9,821 nucleotides of DNA from CAYMUN01 sp964440265 (GCA_964440265.1 CAYTRU010000041.1:1-9821), one strand, 5' to 3'; shown: positions 1 through 5,855, numbered from the stretch's first letter. Program-made: numbers and translations. Notes: generated from the letters alone by a model not told the origin.

Positions 1-1
1 C

Positions 2-550
2 GAAGATGATGAACACCCAGGTATGGAAATTAAAGGCAAAAAGTTCGGCGTTATTGGACTAGGTAACATTGGTGCGCGTACTGCGGAGCTTGCACAGGCT
101 TTTGGCTGTGATGTCAGCTATTGGTCACGAACACGCAAACCAGACGCTGAGGCAAAGGGTATTACATATCTGGAGCTGGATGACTTACTCGCCAACTCAG
201 ACGTTATTACTTTGAATCTTGCACTTAATAATGAAACTGAAGGTATTATCAACGGGGAGAGGTTGCAGAAAATTAAGCATGACGCCATTTTTATCAACGT
301 CAGCCCGATGGAGCTGATTGACTTCGATTCATTAGTAGCACGACTGCAACAAGACGACATGGTATTTATGCTCGACCATAGTGACGAGATGACAGAAGAA
401 CGGCTCAAAGTATTGAAGTCACTTAATGGGTGCAGGGTTTATCCAGCGATTGCTTATTCAACGCGTGAGGCGGGGCAACTCAAGAAACGCATTTATGTTG
501 ATAATGTGAAGAATTATCTGAACGGTAAGCCAAGTAACAAGGTCAGCTAA
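2..550 (+). CDS. D-2-hydroxyacid dehydrogenase-like NAD(P)-binding protein, 5' end outside window
   Basis: The reading frame is open from the window edge (seven codons precede the first internal ATG at 23), so the N-terminal substrate domain is cut off. What remains is the Rossmann half of the D-isomer-specific 2-hydroxyacid dehydrogenase family: GLGNIG dinucleotide loop at residues 12-17 counted from the ATG at 23, then YWSRTRK at the end of strand 2, where NADP-preferring glyoxylate/hydroxypyruvate reductases carry Ser-Arg instead of an acidic residue. The family's catalytic Arg (N-x-x-R-G), Glu (DVFE) and His (TPHIG) align by eye with Pro (NVSPMEL), Asp (LDHSD) and Ala (YPAIAY). The fold is therefore clear but normal hydride-transfer catalysis is doubtful. 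TAA stop; the next gene starts 3 bp later, so the two are probably co-transcribed. Confidence 0.85.
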   Translation, partial: EDDEHPGMEIKGKKFGVIGLGNIGARTAELAQAFGCDVSYWSRTRKPDAEAKGITYLELDDLLANSDVITLNLALNNETEGIINGERLQKIKHDAIFINVSPMELIDFDSLVARLQQDDMVFMLDHSDEMTEERLKVLKSLNGCRVYPAIAYSTREAGQLKKRIYVDNVKNYLNGKPSNKVS

Positions 551-553
551 GCG

Positions 554-1693
554 ATGGCAAAGACCTATGACGCAGTAATTATTGGTGCTGGCATTTTGGG
601 TCCAAGCACGGCCTATCATCTGTCGGAAGGCGGTATAACCGACATCGCCATCATTGATAGTCACACTGCTGGCGGGCAAGCTACCAGGGCAACAGCTGCA
701 ATGGTAATGCACCAAACGGGCATACAGGCAACAACTAAATTATCACAGTTATCAATCAAAAAATACGCCAATTTTATCAATGAAGTTGGCTATGACATAG
801 GTTTTAAGCAAATTGGCAGCGTACTTTTCACGACTAGCATACAAGGTGAAAATGCCCTCAAAGAACAAGCGGCTATGCAGCAAAGTTTGGGCGTACTAAC
901 GGAGACCTGGGATAGTGACAAGCTGCAACGTGGAACACACAACCTCATTAACCCAGAGGGTATTTTGTCGGCAATTTATTGTTCAGCAGATGGCTATATT
1001 GACGCTAATCTTGCGGTCAATGGTTACTTGAGTAAAGCCAAGCAACGAGGTGCTGAAATTATTGAGGATACCCAGGTCGCCAAAGTCATTACGCGGAGTG
1101 GACGAGTGGTGGCAGTTGAAACTAGTGACGGTGAAACAATTAACGCTAAGTTAGTGATTAACTGTGCGGGTTCTTATGCTAATGACATTGCTCGTAGTAT
1201 GGGCATTAGTATCCCTATAAAAGCCAGTTACAAATGTTTGGGCGTACTATCGGCTGATGGTCTGTCACAAGACTTTCCCATTGTTGAAGATATTGACCAG
1301 GGGTGGTACTTTAGACCGCACAATAAGGGGGTGCTGGTCGGTTTTGGGCAAGGACAATGGATTGAGGACAAGGATAGAGAGGCCTTTCCGTCATTTGACA
1401 CTACAAAAGAAGCTGCCTTGCATAAGTACATTGCACATCGTGCACCAGCACTCGCACATGCAGCTCTGTTAGAAAAGTGGGCTGGCTATAGACCGATGAT
1501 TGACCCCAAGTTTGGTGACAACTTGCCAATCATTGGAGCAGTTGACGGTATAGAGGGCTATTACAATAACTGTGGCTATGGAGAGTTCGGCATAACGCAC
1601 GCTGCAATCGGCGGTGAACTGCTTGCCAGCATTATTTTGGGTAAAAGTACGCCACTTGATACTAAGCCTTTCCTGCTTTCTCGCTTCGCCTAG
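554..1693 (+). CDS. FAD-dependent oxidoreductase of the DAO (glycine/sarcosine oxidase-like) family
   Basis: A 379-aa protein, normal length for the D-amino-acid oxidase (DAO) superfamily. The N-terminus gives the FAD-binding beta-alpha-beta unit: strand, GAGILG at residues 11-16, and Asp35 at the end of strand 2 for the adenosine ribose. TRATAAM at 44-50 is in the place of the second FAD contact of this family. The C-terminal signature is present: GYRPMIDP (about 311-318), LPIIG (about 324-328) and the glycine-rich segment CGYGEFGITHAAIGG near 340, which closes the flavin site. Such enzymes oxidise amines or amino acids (glycine, sarcosine, D-amino acids, proline) with FAD; the exact substrate cannot be read from sequence. 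The start ATG is 3 bp after the upstream stop with no strong Shine-Dalgarno site, suggesting translational coupling to the dehydrogenase-like gene. No signal peptide; cytoplasmic or membrane-peripheral. Confidence 0.88.
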   Translation: MAKTYDAVIIGAGILGPSTAYHLSEGGITDIAIIDSHTAGGQATRATAAMVMHQTGIQATTKLSQLSIKKYANFINEVGYDIGFKQIGSVLFTTSIQGENALKEQAAMQQSLGVLTETWDSDKLQRGTHNLINPEGILSAIYCSADGYIDANLAVNGYLSKAKQRGAEIIEDTQVAKVITRSGRVVAVETSDGETINAKLVINCAGSYANDIARSMGISIPIKASYKCLGVLSADGLSQDFPIVEDIDQGWYFRPHNKGVLVGFGQGQWIEDKDREAFPSFDTTKEAALHKYIAHRAPALAHAALLEKWAGYRPMIDPKFGDNLPIIGAVDGIEGYYNNCGYGEFGITHAAIGGELLASIILGKSTPLDTKPFLLSRFA

Positions 1694-1711
1694 TAGCCTG
1701 AGCAACATACA

Positions 1712-1834
1712 ATGAAATCATGGATATTATTACAAGTTGACGGCTATAGCTGCAAGCCGTTTGATAGCCAAAAGGTAACCGAGTTTACCAAGCAGTATTT
1801 CAAATCTGATTATATACAATTTCGAGAAGCATAA
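1712..1834 (+). CDS. 40-codon ORF, possible fragment of a broken gene
   Basis: Starts MKSWILLQVDGY and ends at TAA 1832-1834, 18 bp after the DAO gene. Beyond the TAA the same frame continues for nine more protein-like codons (GEQFLAEYY) to a TAG at 1862-1864, so this could be one short gene of about 50 codons interrupted by a nonsense codon. No recognisable family and no Shine-Dalgarno site. It may equally be a chance ORF. Confidence 0.2.
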   Translation: MKSWILLQVDGYSCKPFDSQKVTEFTKQYFKSDYIQFREA

Positions 1835-1855
1835 GGCGAGCAGTTTCTAGCAGAG

Positions 1856-1861
1856 TATTAT
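1856..1861 (+). promoter_or_regulatory. Putative -10 element (TATTAT) of a leaderless promoter
   Basis: TATTAT matches TATAAT at five of six positions and lies exactly 6 nt before the ATG at 1868. No Shine-Dalgarno site and no convincing -35 are visible, and there is no extended TGN (the preceding bases are GAG). Its credibility rests mainly on the same spacing being seen at 2104, 3435 and 5862. Confidence 0.35.
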
Positions 1862-1867
1862 TAGTAT

Positions 1868-2041
1868 ATGAATAAAAAAATAAGAATCCTTTACATTTTT
1901 CTCGTTATCATAATTTTGGGCATTATATCTTTAATAGTTTTAAAAAGCAGACAAAACAAAGATGATATTTATCTGGACAAAAACGGCTGCGCACAATCAC
2001 GCAGTGGTGGAATCCATCCCGATTATTGCATCCAGCCATAA
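1868..2041 (+). CDS. 57-aa membrane-anchored small protein with an exported two-cysteine tail
   Basis: Translation gives a short basic N-terminus (MNKKIR), a strong hydrophobic segment at residues 7-25 (Ile/Leu/Val/Phe), a basic flank (KSRQNK) and a polar tail with Cys41 and Cys54 spaced CAQSRSGGIHPDYC. The design is that of a signal-anchored small exported protein; there is no lipobox. The two cysteines could form a disulfide or bind a metal in the extracytoplasmic space (inference). I do not recognise the family. It has its own -10-like hexamer 6 nt before the ATG and no ribosome binding site. It lies between the DAO gene and the DHFR-like gene, and the first direct repeat begins 3 bp after its stop. 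Confidence 0.5.
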   Translation: MNKKIRILYIFLVIIILGIISLIVLKSRQNKDDIYLDKNGCAQSRSGGIHPDYCIQP

Positions 2042-2043
2042 CG

Positions 2044-2071
2044 TTTAACTTCGTTAGCAATGCTGCACCAA
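2044..2071 (+). repeat. Imperfect direct repeat, copy A (upstream of DHFR-like gene)
   Basis: Aligned without gaps to 2706-2733, 22 of 28 positions are identical, including TTTAAC at the left and AATGCTGCA near the right. The core contains a small dyad (AGCA-A-TGCT). The two copies bracket the DHFR-like gene. Confidence 0.5.
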
Positions 2072-2073
2072 CT

Positions 2074-2093
2074 TAACGCTCGGGATAGTGTTA
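2074..2093 (+). other. Small hairpin just upstream of the DHFR-like gene
   Basis: TAACGCT and AGTGTTA form a 7-bp stem with one G-T wobble around a 6-nt loop (CGGGAT). The right arm overlaps the putative extended -10 element, so it could be an operator-like dyad or the weak terminator of the preceding small gene. No T-tract follows. Confidence 0.3.
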
Positions 2094-2097
2094 CGAT
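2089..2097 (+). promoter_or_regulatory. Putative extended -10 (TGT TACGAT), leaderless geometry
   Basis: TACGAT matches the -10 consensus at four of six positions, is preceded directly by TGT (extended -10), and ends 6 nt before the ATG at 2104. Transcription would start at or within a base or two of the start codon. There is no Shine-Dalgarno site between. Confidence 0.4.
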
Positions 2098-2103
2098 AAA
2101 GAT

Positions 2104-2658
2104 ATGCGAAAACTAATTATGTGGAACGTGATTACGCTCGACGGATATTTTGAGGGCAAGAAGGCGTGGGATTTGGACTTTCATCAGACTGTTTGGGGTG
2201 ACGAGCTCGAAGCGTACACTGTCGAACAGTTAAAAACAGCAGATATGGTTGTGTACGGCAGTAAAACATACCATGGCATGGCAGAGTACTGGACAAATGC
2301 CAAACATAACCCTAAGGCCGAGCAACTGAACACAATGCCGAAAGTAGTTTGCTCTGCCACAATCGATACGCCCGAATGGGAAAATACCACGATTGTCCGA
2401 GACGCTGTTAAGGAGCTGCCGAGCATGAAAGAGCTTGGCGATGGCAATATGTTTGTTTTTGGCAGCGGCAACTTGTCAGAATCTCTAATGAAAGCAAATC
2501 TATTTGATGAATACCGTTTGTGCGTCGCACCTGTATTCTTGGGTAGTGGCAAGCGCTTGTTTAACGAAGGCTTACCCTACCAGAAGCTAAAGCTTATCAA
2601 AGAACGGCCATTGCAAAACGGCGGTGTCATTTTGATGTACGCGCCAGTTTCAAAATAG
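2104..2658 (+). CDS. Dihydrofolate reductase family protein (RibD C-terminal domain-like)
   Basis: A 184-aa single-domain protein with the features of the stand-alone RibD_C/DHFR-like family (YwjB/YyaP type): TLDGYFEG at residues 11-18, YGSKTYHGMAEYW at 51-63, PKVVCSATID around 79-88 (strand before the NADPH site), the glycine loop VFGSGNLSESL at 118-128, and DEYRLCVAPVFLGSGKRLF at 135-153. Family members bind NADPH and reduce pteridine- or pyrimidine-like substrates; true folate reductase activity is not established for this subgroup. The protein is complete at both ends and has no signal peptide. No Shine-Dalgarno site; a TGT-TACGAT element 6 nt upstream suggests a leaderless mRNA. It is flanked by two related 28-bp repeats and sits beside decayed genes, so recent arrival is plausible. 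Confidence 0.88.
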   Translation: MRKLIMWNVITLDGYFEGKKAWDLDFHQTVWGDELEAYTVEQLKTADMVVYGSKTYHGMAEYWTNAKHNPKAEQLNTMPKVVCSATIDTPEWENTTIVRDAVKELPSMKELGDGNMFVFGSGNLSESLMKANLFDEYRLCVAPVFLGSGKRLFNEGLPYQKLKLIKERPLQNGGVILMYAPVSK

Positions 2659-2705
2659 CATCTGACGTTAAAGAACTAGCAGTGCATTGTAAAACCAACC
2701 AAAGT

Positions 2706-2733
2706 TTTAACCTCAGCAACAATGCTGCAGCAA
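2706..2733 (+). repeat. Imperfect direct repeat, copy B (downstream of DHFR-like gene)
   Basis: Partner of 2044-2071 at a constant offset of 662 bp. It shares TTTAAC, then TC, then C plus AATGCTGCA, then CAA. Its own dyad is CAGCA-ACAA-TGCTG. It lies in the 138-bp gap between the DHFR-like gene and the end of the convergent HAD gene. Confidence 0.5.
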
Positions 2734-2796
2734 ATATAGGCAATGAGAGGGTATAGCTTATAAATAAGTGGGTAGAAATCAGCCGTTTATTGTATT

Positions 2797-3435
2797 TTAA
2801 GTTTCAAATAACTGTAAAATCTCGCTAAACGTATCAAAACAAAAATCTGCTTCAGCTGATTTGCTGTACAGTAGACAAGTCAACATATTGACAGCTTTTG
2901 CTGGCTTTACGTCAACATCCACCCGATCTCCCACATATAGCATTTGACTTGCCGGTATGCCAGACCTTTCAATCATCAGATGAAAACCATCAAGTGCTGG
3001 CTTTCTCTCCTGTATGTCATCACCAGTGAGTATGTAGGTAAACCAGACATGGTTTATCCCAATCGCCTGAAGGGTGTTGAGGTTTCGTTCGGGTTTTACG
3101 TTCGTAAAGATAGAAATAGGCACCAGTTCTTTTAGCCGCTTAAGAATATCAATAACCTCTTGGCTGGGCTTGAAAAACTGCGTTTCATCCATAGTATTGA
3201 AGCGTTGCTGCCAAAAGTCTGACGCTAGACCCAATGAGCGGAATACTGCTGAATTACTACCGTATTGTTTATAGAGTTCCTAGAACTCTCGACTAATATG
3301 TTCACTAATCGGTTGACCTTTTACTGCGGCGTACGTTTCGTATCTAAGTTGATTGTGAGCGGCGTGAAACTCTGGCGTATGCACCGTCAGTGTACCATCA
3401 AGATCAAACCACACGTGTTTAATAGCATGCTTCAT
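2797..3435 (-). pseudogene. HAD-superfamily hydrolase interrupted by an in-frame TAG
   Basis: Read from the ATG at 3435, the frame encodes a full-size (212-codon) haloacid-dehalogenase-like phosphatase with every HAD motif: DLDGT at 11-15 (nucleophile Asp11, acid/base Asp13), SIFTN at 108-112 (motif II Thr111), ERKPA with Lys145, and VGDRVDVD at 168-175 (motif IV, Mg2+ binding). Codon 52 (3280-3282) is TAG, so translation should stop after 51 residues. The downstream part could restart at TTG 3234, but that fragment lacks the nucleophile. The sense codon lost was probably Glu, Gln or another codon one base from TAG. No frameshift is seen and the promoter looks intact, so disruption is recent, or the base is an assembly error, or the stop is read through. 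Substrate unknown; the family resembles phosphoglycolate-phosphatase-type enzymes. Confidence 0.85.
3273..3289. repeat. Perfect 7-bp inverted repeat with the HAD stop codon as its loop
   Basis: AGAGTTC and GAACTCT are perfect complements separated by three bases, which are the in-frame TAG of the minus-strand HAD gene (3280-3282). In that mRNA the stop codon would lie in a triloop on a 7-bp stem. Confidence 0.75.
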
Positions 3436-3441
3436 GGACCA

Positions 3442-3450
3442 ATTCTAACA
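3442..3450 (-). promoter_or_regulatory. Extended -10 (TGT TAGAAT) of the HAD gene, leaderless geometry
   Basis: On the minus strand TGT directly precedes TAGAAT (five of six to consensus), which ends 6 nt before the ATG at 3435. No Shine-Dalgarno site is present. A TTGCGA lies 19 bp upstream as a poor -35. Confidence 0.5.
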
Positions 3451-3604
3451 GATTGCAATGTGCACCTCGCAACGCTACAGATCTCTTTGTACTCAATGGG
3501 AAAATAGTAAGTCATAAAAAAACTTTACCACTGTCATAATAATTAATCTATTTTCTTTATATTAGTTTTATTATACATTACTCCTATCAGCAAATTTATG
3601 TGAT

Positions 3605-3612
3605 GAGAGGAG
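3605..3612 (+). promoter_or_regulatory. Strong ribosome binding site that selects the ATG at 3619
   Basis: GAGAGGAG abuts the first ATG (3613), too close for initiation, but stands 6 nt before the in-frame ATG at 3619. The second ATG is therefore the preferred start. It is preceded by a very AT-rich 70-bp stretch (about 3515-3600) with several -10-like hexamers (for example TATTAT at 3569-3574) but no good -35. Confidence 0.7.
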
Positions 3613-3618
3613 ATGTAT

Positions 3619-4383
3619 ATGCCAGACCTAGAGAGAGTTTTATTCGTCGGTAATAACGTAACGTACGTCGAGGCACAACCTGGGTTTGAGGGTTTAGTTG
3701 ATAATGGCGGTCCTGACTCAATACCGGCAGGTAGAGACACGGGCACCCACGGCCTTGAAGTGATCAGGCCCCGACTCATTTTGGCATCAGAGATGGGATA
3801 TGGTAACGACAGGGTTGACTATGCCACCCCAGACGGTGGAATGTCGCGGCTGTATGGCGTCAACCGGGAAGATCCCAGCACGGCCGACCTGATAGATGCT
3901 TTTGATCTTGAGAGGAGACTGGAAACCAATAGTTTATCACTCGCTGACGTTGACCCCAACGACTACGGTTTAATAGTGGTAGCTGGCGGGACCGGCGCCC
4001 TGAGCCTGCGTGATAAGCCAGAAATGCAACGAGTTTTAGTGCAGGGCGAGGAAGCTGGAGTGGTGCTAGGGTTTATCTGCCACGCCACAGTTGCGGGATT
4101 ACGTGCGGAACGGGCTGACGGTAGCTTGTTATTCGCCGGAAAGGAAGTTACGGCTGTTAGTACTGATGAGCTAGAGAATAGAGCCTGGCTGCCCTTCGAG
4201 GAGTACTTGCCGGAAGACGCCATAGCAGAAGCCCCAGGTGTTACCTATACCAAAGCGGACAAGTTGTGGGGGGTGCATGTTGTAGACAAACCAGAGGAGA
4301 ACATGGTATTTGCACAGAATCCACCGTCCGCGATAGCATTCGGGAGAGCACTGGTGCGTAGGATGCAACAAAGACAGCACTAG
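3619..4383 (+). CDS. DJ-1/PfpI superfamily protein (class I glutamine amidotransferase-like)
   Basis: A 254-aa protein from the ATG at 3619 (two residues more if 3613 is used). It has the DJ-1/PfpI/Hsp31 layout: opening strand RVLFVGNN, VDYATPDGG at 67-74 (family 'V-x-x-A-S/T-P-x-G-G'), YGLIVVAGGTGAL at 116-128, and the nucleophile elbow GFICHATVAG at 151-160 with Cys154-His155. The C-terminal half follows Hsp31-like members: DGSLLFAGKEVTAVSTDE, then a lid-like region with LPFEEYL, and FAQNPPSAIAFGRALV near the end. Family members act as glyoxalases/deglycases, chaperones or proteases; which applies here cannot be decided. The usual GGHG loop is GGTG, so the residue after the second Gly differs. 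It has the strongest Shine-Dalgarno site in the window and is followed by the remnant of a second DJ-1 gene. Confidence 0.85.
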   Translation: MPDLERVLFVGNNVTYVEAQPGFEGLVDNGGPDSIPAGRDTGTHGLEVIRPRLILASEMGYGNDRVDYATPDGGMSRLYGVNREDPSTADLIDAFDLERRLETNSLSLADVDPNDYGLIVVAGGTGALSLRDKPEMQRVLVQGEEAGVVLGFICHATVAGLRAERADGSLLFAGKEVTAVSTDELENRAWLPFEEYLPEDAIAEAPGVTYTKADKLWGVHVVDKPEENMVFAQNPPSAIAFGRALVRRMQQRQH

Positions 4384-4416
4384 GGCATACTTTTGAAGAT
4401 AAAAAAAGGGGGCATC

Positions 4417-4566
4417 ATGGCAAAGATTTTATTTGTAGTCATCAGTCACACGGCCCTAGTCAAAATCCAGGCTCTGCCTTTGCTGTGGGTCAAGCCTTGG
4501 ACGCGATCACTACAAAGCTGCTTCAGCACAGCAAAACTAGCGAGCCGGGTTTGTGATATCAATTAG
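4417..4566 (+). pseudogene. Collapsed remnant of a second DJ-1/PfpI gene
   Basis: A good ribosome binding site (AAAGGGGGC) precedes an ATG that opens as MAKILFVVISHT, a typical DJ-1/PfpI start. After about 12 codons the similarity moves to another frame: from 4452 to the TGA at 4554-4556 that frame reads GPSQNPGSAFAVGQALDAI and on, which matches the C-terminal segment of the family and resembles FAQNPPSAIAFGRALV of the intact neighbour. The whole middle, including the catalytic Cys, is missing, so a large internal deletion with a frame change is the simplest reading. The frame from the ATG runs on as a nonsense 49-codon ORF to TAG 4564-4566. The 3' end overlaps the end of the convergent tatC gene. 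Confidence 0.7.
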
Positions 4567-5535
4567 ATGACGAGACCACTGCACACCACTGGTACCTGAT
4601 GTAATGGGACGTAACGGTCGGGATTTTGGCCGGCTGGGAACAGCATAGCTCTGAAGGGATTTCTGCTGTCCAGCCCGTTGCGGACGAACATCGCTTATTA
4701 ATCTGCGGGCTGAAGCAGGCCGTGCTGCTTTCTGGATAGCTGCTACAAGTGGAGTAGCGGCCGCAGGCGCCGGAACTATCACGGTTGGTGGAGCCTTTGG
4801 CACTCGACTTTTCAGCTGCCGCATATTCCTGATCCAGACGAGTATGATAGACAACTGGTAGAGAGCAATGATCGGTCCGGCCATCAGGGCTTGGTTAAAC
4901 GGATCGGGCGTTGGCGTTAGAACGGCCGCCACGATGAAGCTGCCCAGGATGACGTAGCGCTGGGCCTTCATCAGTTTACCGGGCTTGAGCGGTGTAATCC
5001 GGTTAATAATGATTAGTAACAGTGGCAACTGGAAGAGTATCGCAAAGCCGATCAAGTACGTTAGGGCAAATTTAAAGTAAGAGTCAGTCGTGATCAATGA
5101 CTGAATGCCAGAACCGCCGCCGATGTTCGTCAAGAAATGCAGCGCCGCCGGCAAACTGATGAAATAAGCAAAGGACACTCCCAGTCCAGCCAGGACGATC
5201 GAACACACAGGGTACCAAAACATATTAGCACGGTTCGCATGTGGTAATAACGGCCGCAGAAAAGCTAGTATCTGATACATAATACACGGTAAGGCCACCA
5301 AGATGCCAAATGACAGACACAGCGTAAAGACGAAATTAAAGCCACCAGTGGGGGAAGTAAAGTACAGCTTTTCACCTAGCGGCTGCTGGATGAGCCTGGC
5401 TAGCGTCCCATTCAAGTAGTAGCCTATGCCGGCGCCCACAACCAAAAACCCTGCGCATACCAGCAAACGTCGCCGCAGTTCACGAATATGCTCTATAAAT
5501 GGTTTGCGAACACCACGAGCTACAGAGCTATCCAT
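4537..5535 (-). CDS. tatC: Sec-independent protein translocase TatC with long basic C-terminal tail
   Basis: The membrane receptor of the twin-arginine translocase, which recognises signal peptides of folded substrates and recruits TatA. Six hydrophobic segments can be placed at about 24-40, 67-92, 109-130, 155-177, 193-208 and 216-236. Family marks: FIEHIRELRRRL at 13-24 (E19 matches the E. coli signal-peptide-binding Glu15), FTSPTGGF at 59-66, and LTPTPDPFNQALMAGPIIALYQLSI around 206-230. The first cytoplasmic loop reads FLRPLLPHANR, putting Asn101 where E. coli has Glu103, and LYQL replaces the common LYEL. After the last helix come about 95 residues rich in Pro, Ala, Arg and Lys, absent from ordinary TatC of about 250 aa. 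The start is supported by GGGGGA 5 nt upstream. tatA lies 14 bp upstream in the same operon. The last nine codons overlap the DJ-1 remnant. Confidence 0.93.
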   Translation of the reverse strand: MDSSVARGVRKPFIEHIRELRRRLLVCAGFLVVGAGIGYYLNGTLARLIQQPLGEKLYFTSPTGGFNFVFTLCLSFGILVALPCIMYQILAFLRPLLPHANRANMFWYPVCSIVLAGLGVSFAYFISLPAALHFLTNIGGGSGIQSLITTDSYFKFALTYLIGFAILFQLPLLLIIINRITPLKPGKLMKAQRYVILGSFIVAAVLTPTPDPFNQALMAGPIIALYQLSIILVWIRNMRQLKSRVPKAPPTVIVPAPAAATPLVAAIQKAARPASARRLISDVRPQRAGQQKSLQSYAVPSRPKSRPLRPITSGTSGVQWSRHLIDITNPAR

Positions 5536-5549
5536 GGTTCCCCCGTGCT

Positions 5550-5750
5550 CTACTCGGACTTTTTCTCGGCGGTCTTGTCCTGGGTAGTTGCTTTTGATTT
5601 ATCTTTTTTATCACTACCCGACAGACCTTCACGGAGTTCACGGGCCGATTCGCCGATGCTACGTGATAGTTTCGGCAACCGCGTGCTGCCAAAGAGCAGT
5701 AGTAAGATGAGTAATATGATGAGTAATTCTGGTACGCCTAGGCCAAACAT
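5550..5750 (-). CDS. tatA: Twin-arginine translocase pore subunit TatA
   Basis: A 66-aa protein with the TatA architecture: short N-terminus MFGLGVPELL, one transmembrane helix at about 6-20, the FG-x-x-RLP hinge (FGSTRLPKL at 20-28), an amphipathic helix (SRSIGESARELREGL at 29-43) and a charged Lys/Asp/Glu tail. TatA oligomers form the transport path for folded proteins. Pro7-Glu8 keep the conserved polar residue at the start of the helix. The ATG follows GGGAG with 5 nt spacing, a clear ribosome binding site. It is first gene of tatA-tatC. No tatB-like gene is in the window, consistent with a minimal TatAC system. The 111-bp gap to the divergent gene at 5862 must hold its promoter; I see only weak candidates there (a minus-strand TGG-TACTCT at 5809-5817). 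Confidence 0.95.
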   Translation of the reverse strand: MFGLGVPELLIILLILLLLFGSTRLPKLSRSIGESARELREGLSGSDKKDKSKATTQDKTAEKKSE

Positions 5751-5846
5751 TTTTTCTCCCTCTACAGTTTTTAAACCAGCTCGGTGTAATCAAGCTATCC
5801 TACTATTTAGAGTACCATATCAAACCAAAAAGCAAGAACTTGCTAG

Positions 5847-5855
5847 TGGTATACT
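5847..5855 (+). promoter_or_regulatory. Extended -10 (TGG TATACT), leaderless promoter of the 76-aa gene
   Basis: TGG directly precedes TATACT (five of six to consensus), which ends 6 nt before the ATG at 5862, so the transcript would begin at about the start codon. No Shine-Dalgarno site at a workable distance. No good -35 at 17 bp, as is common for extended -10 promoters. Confidence 0.55.

Noticed and set aside
2043..2097. Integron attC-like site (GTTTAAC followed by dyads, next to a single-gene 'cassette')
   Set aside because: GTTTAAC fits RYYYAAC, but no GTTRRRY partner is found at the right end (GTTACGA does not fit) and the second repeat has neither end. No integrase gene is in the window.
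2797..3234. Intact 145-aa HAD gene starting at TTG 3234
   Set aside because: Reading upstream in the same frame gives the missing HAD motif I and a better start at 3435. The shorter form lacks the nucleophile Asp and is the product of a stop codon.
3265..3507. 80-codon plus-strand ORF opposite the HAD gene start
   Set aside because: It is antisense to the clear HAD N-terminus (DLDGT) and has no family features or start signals.
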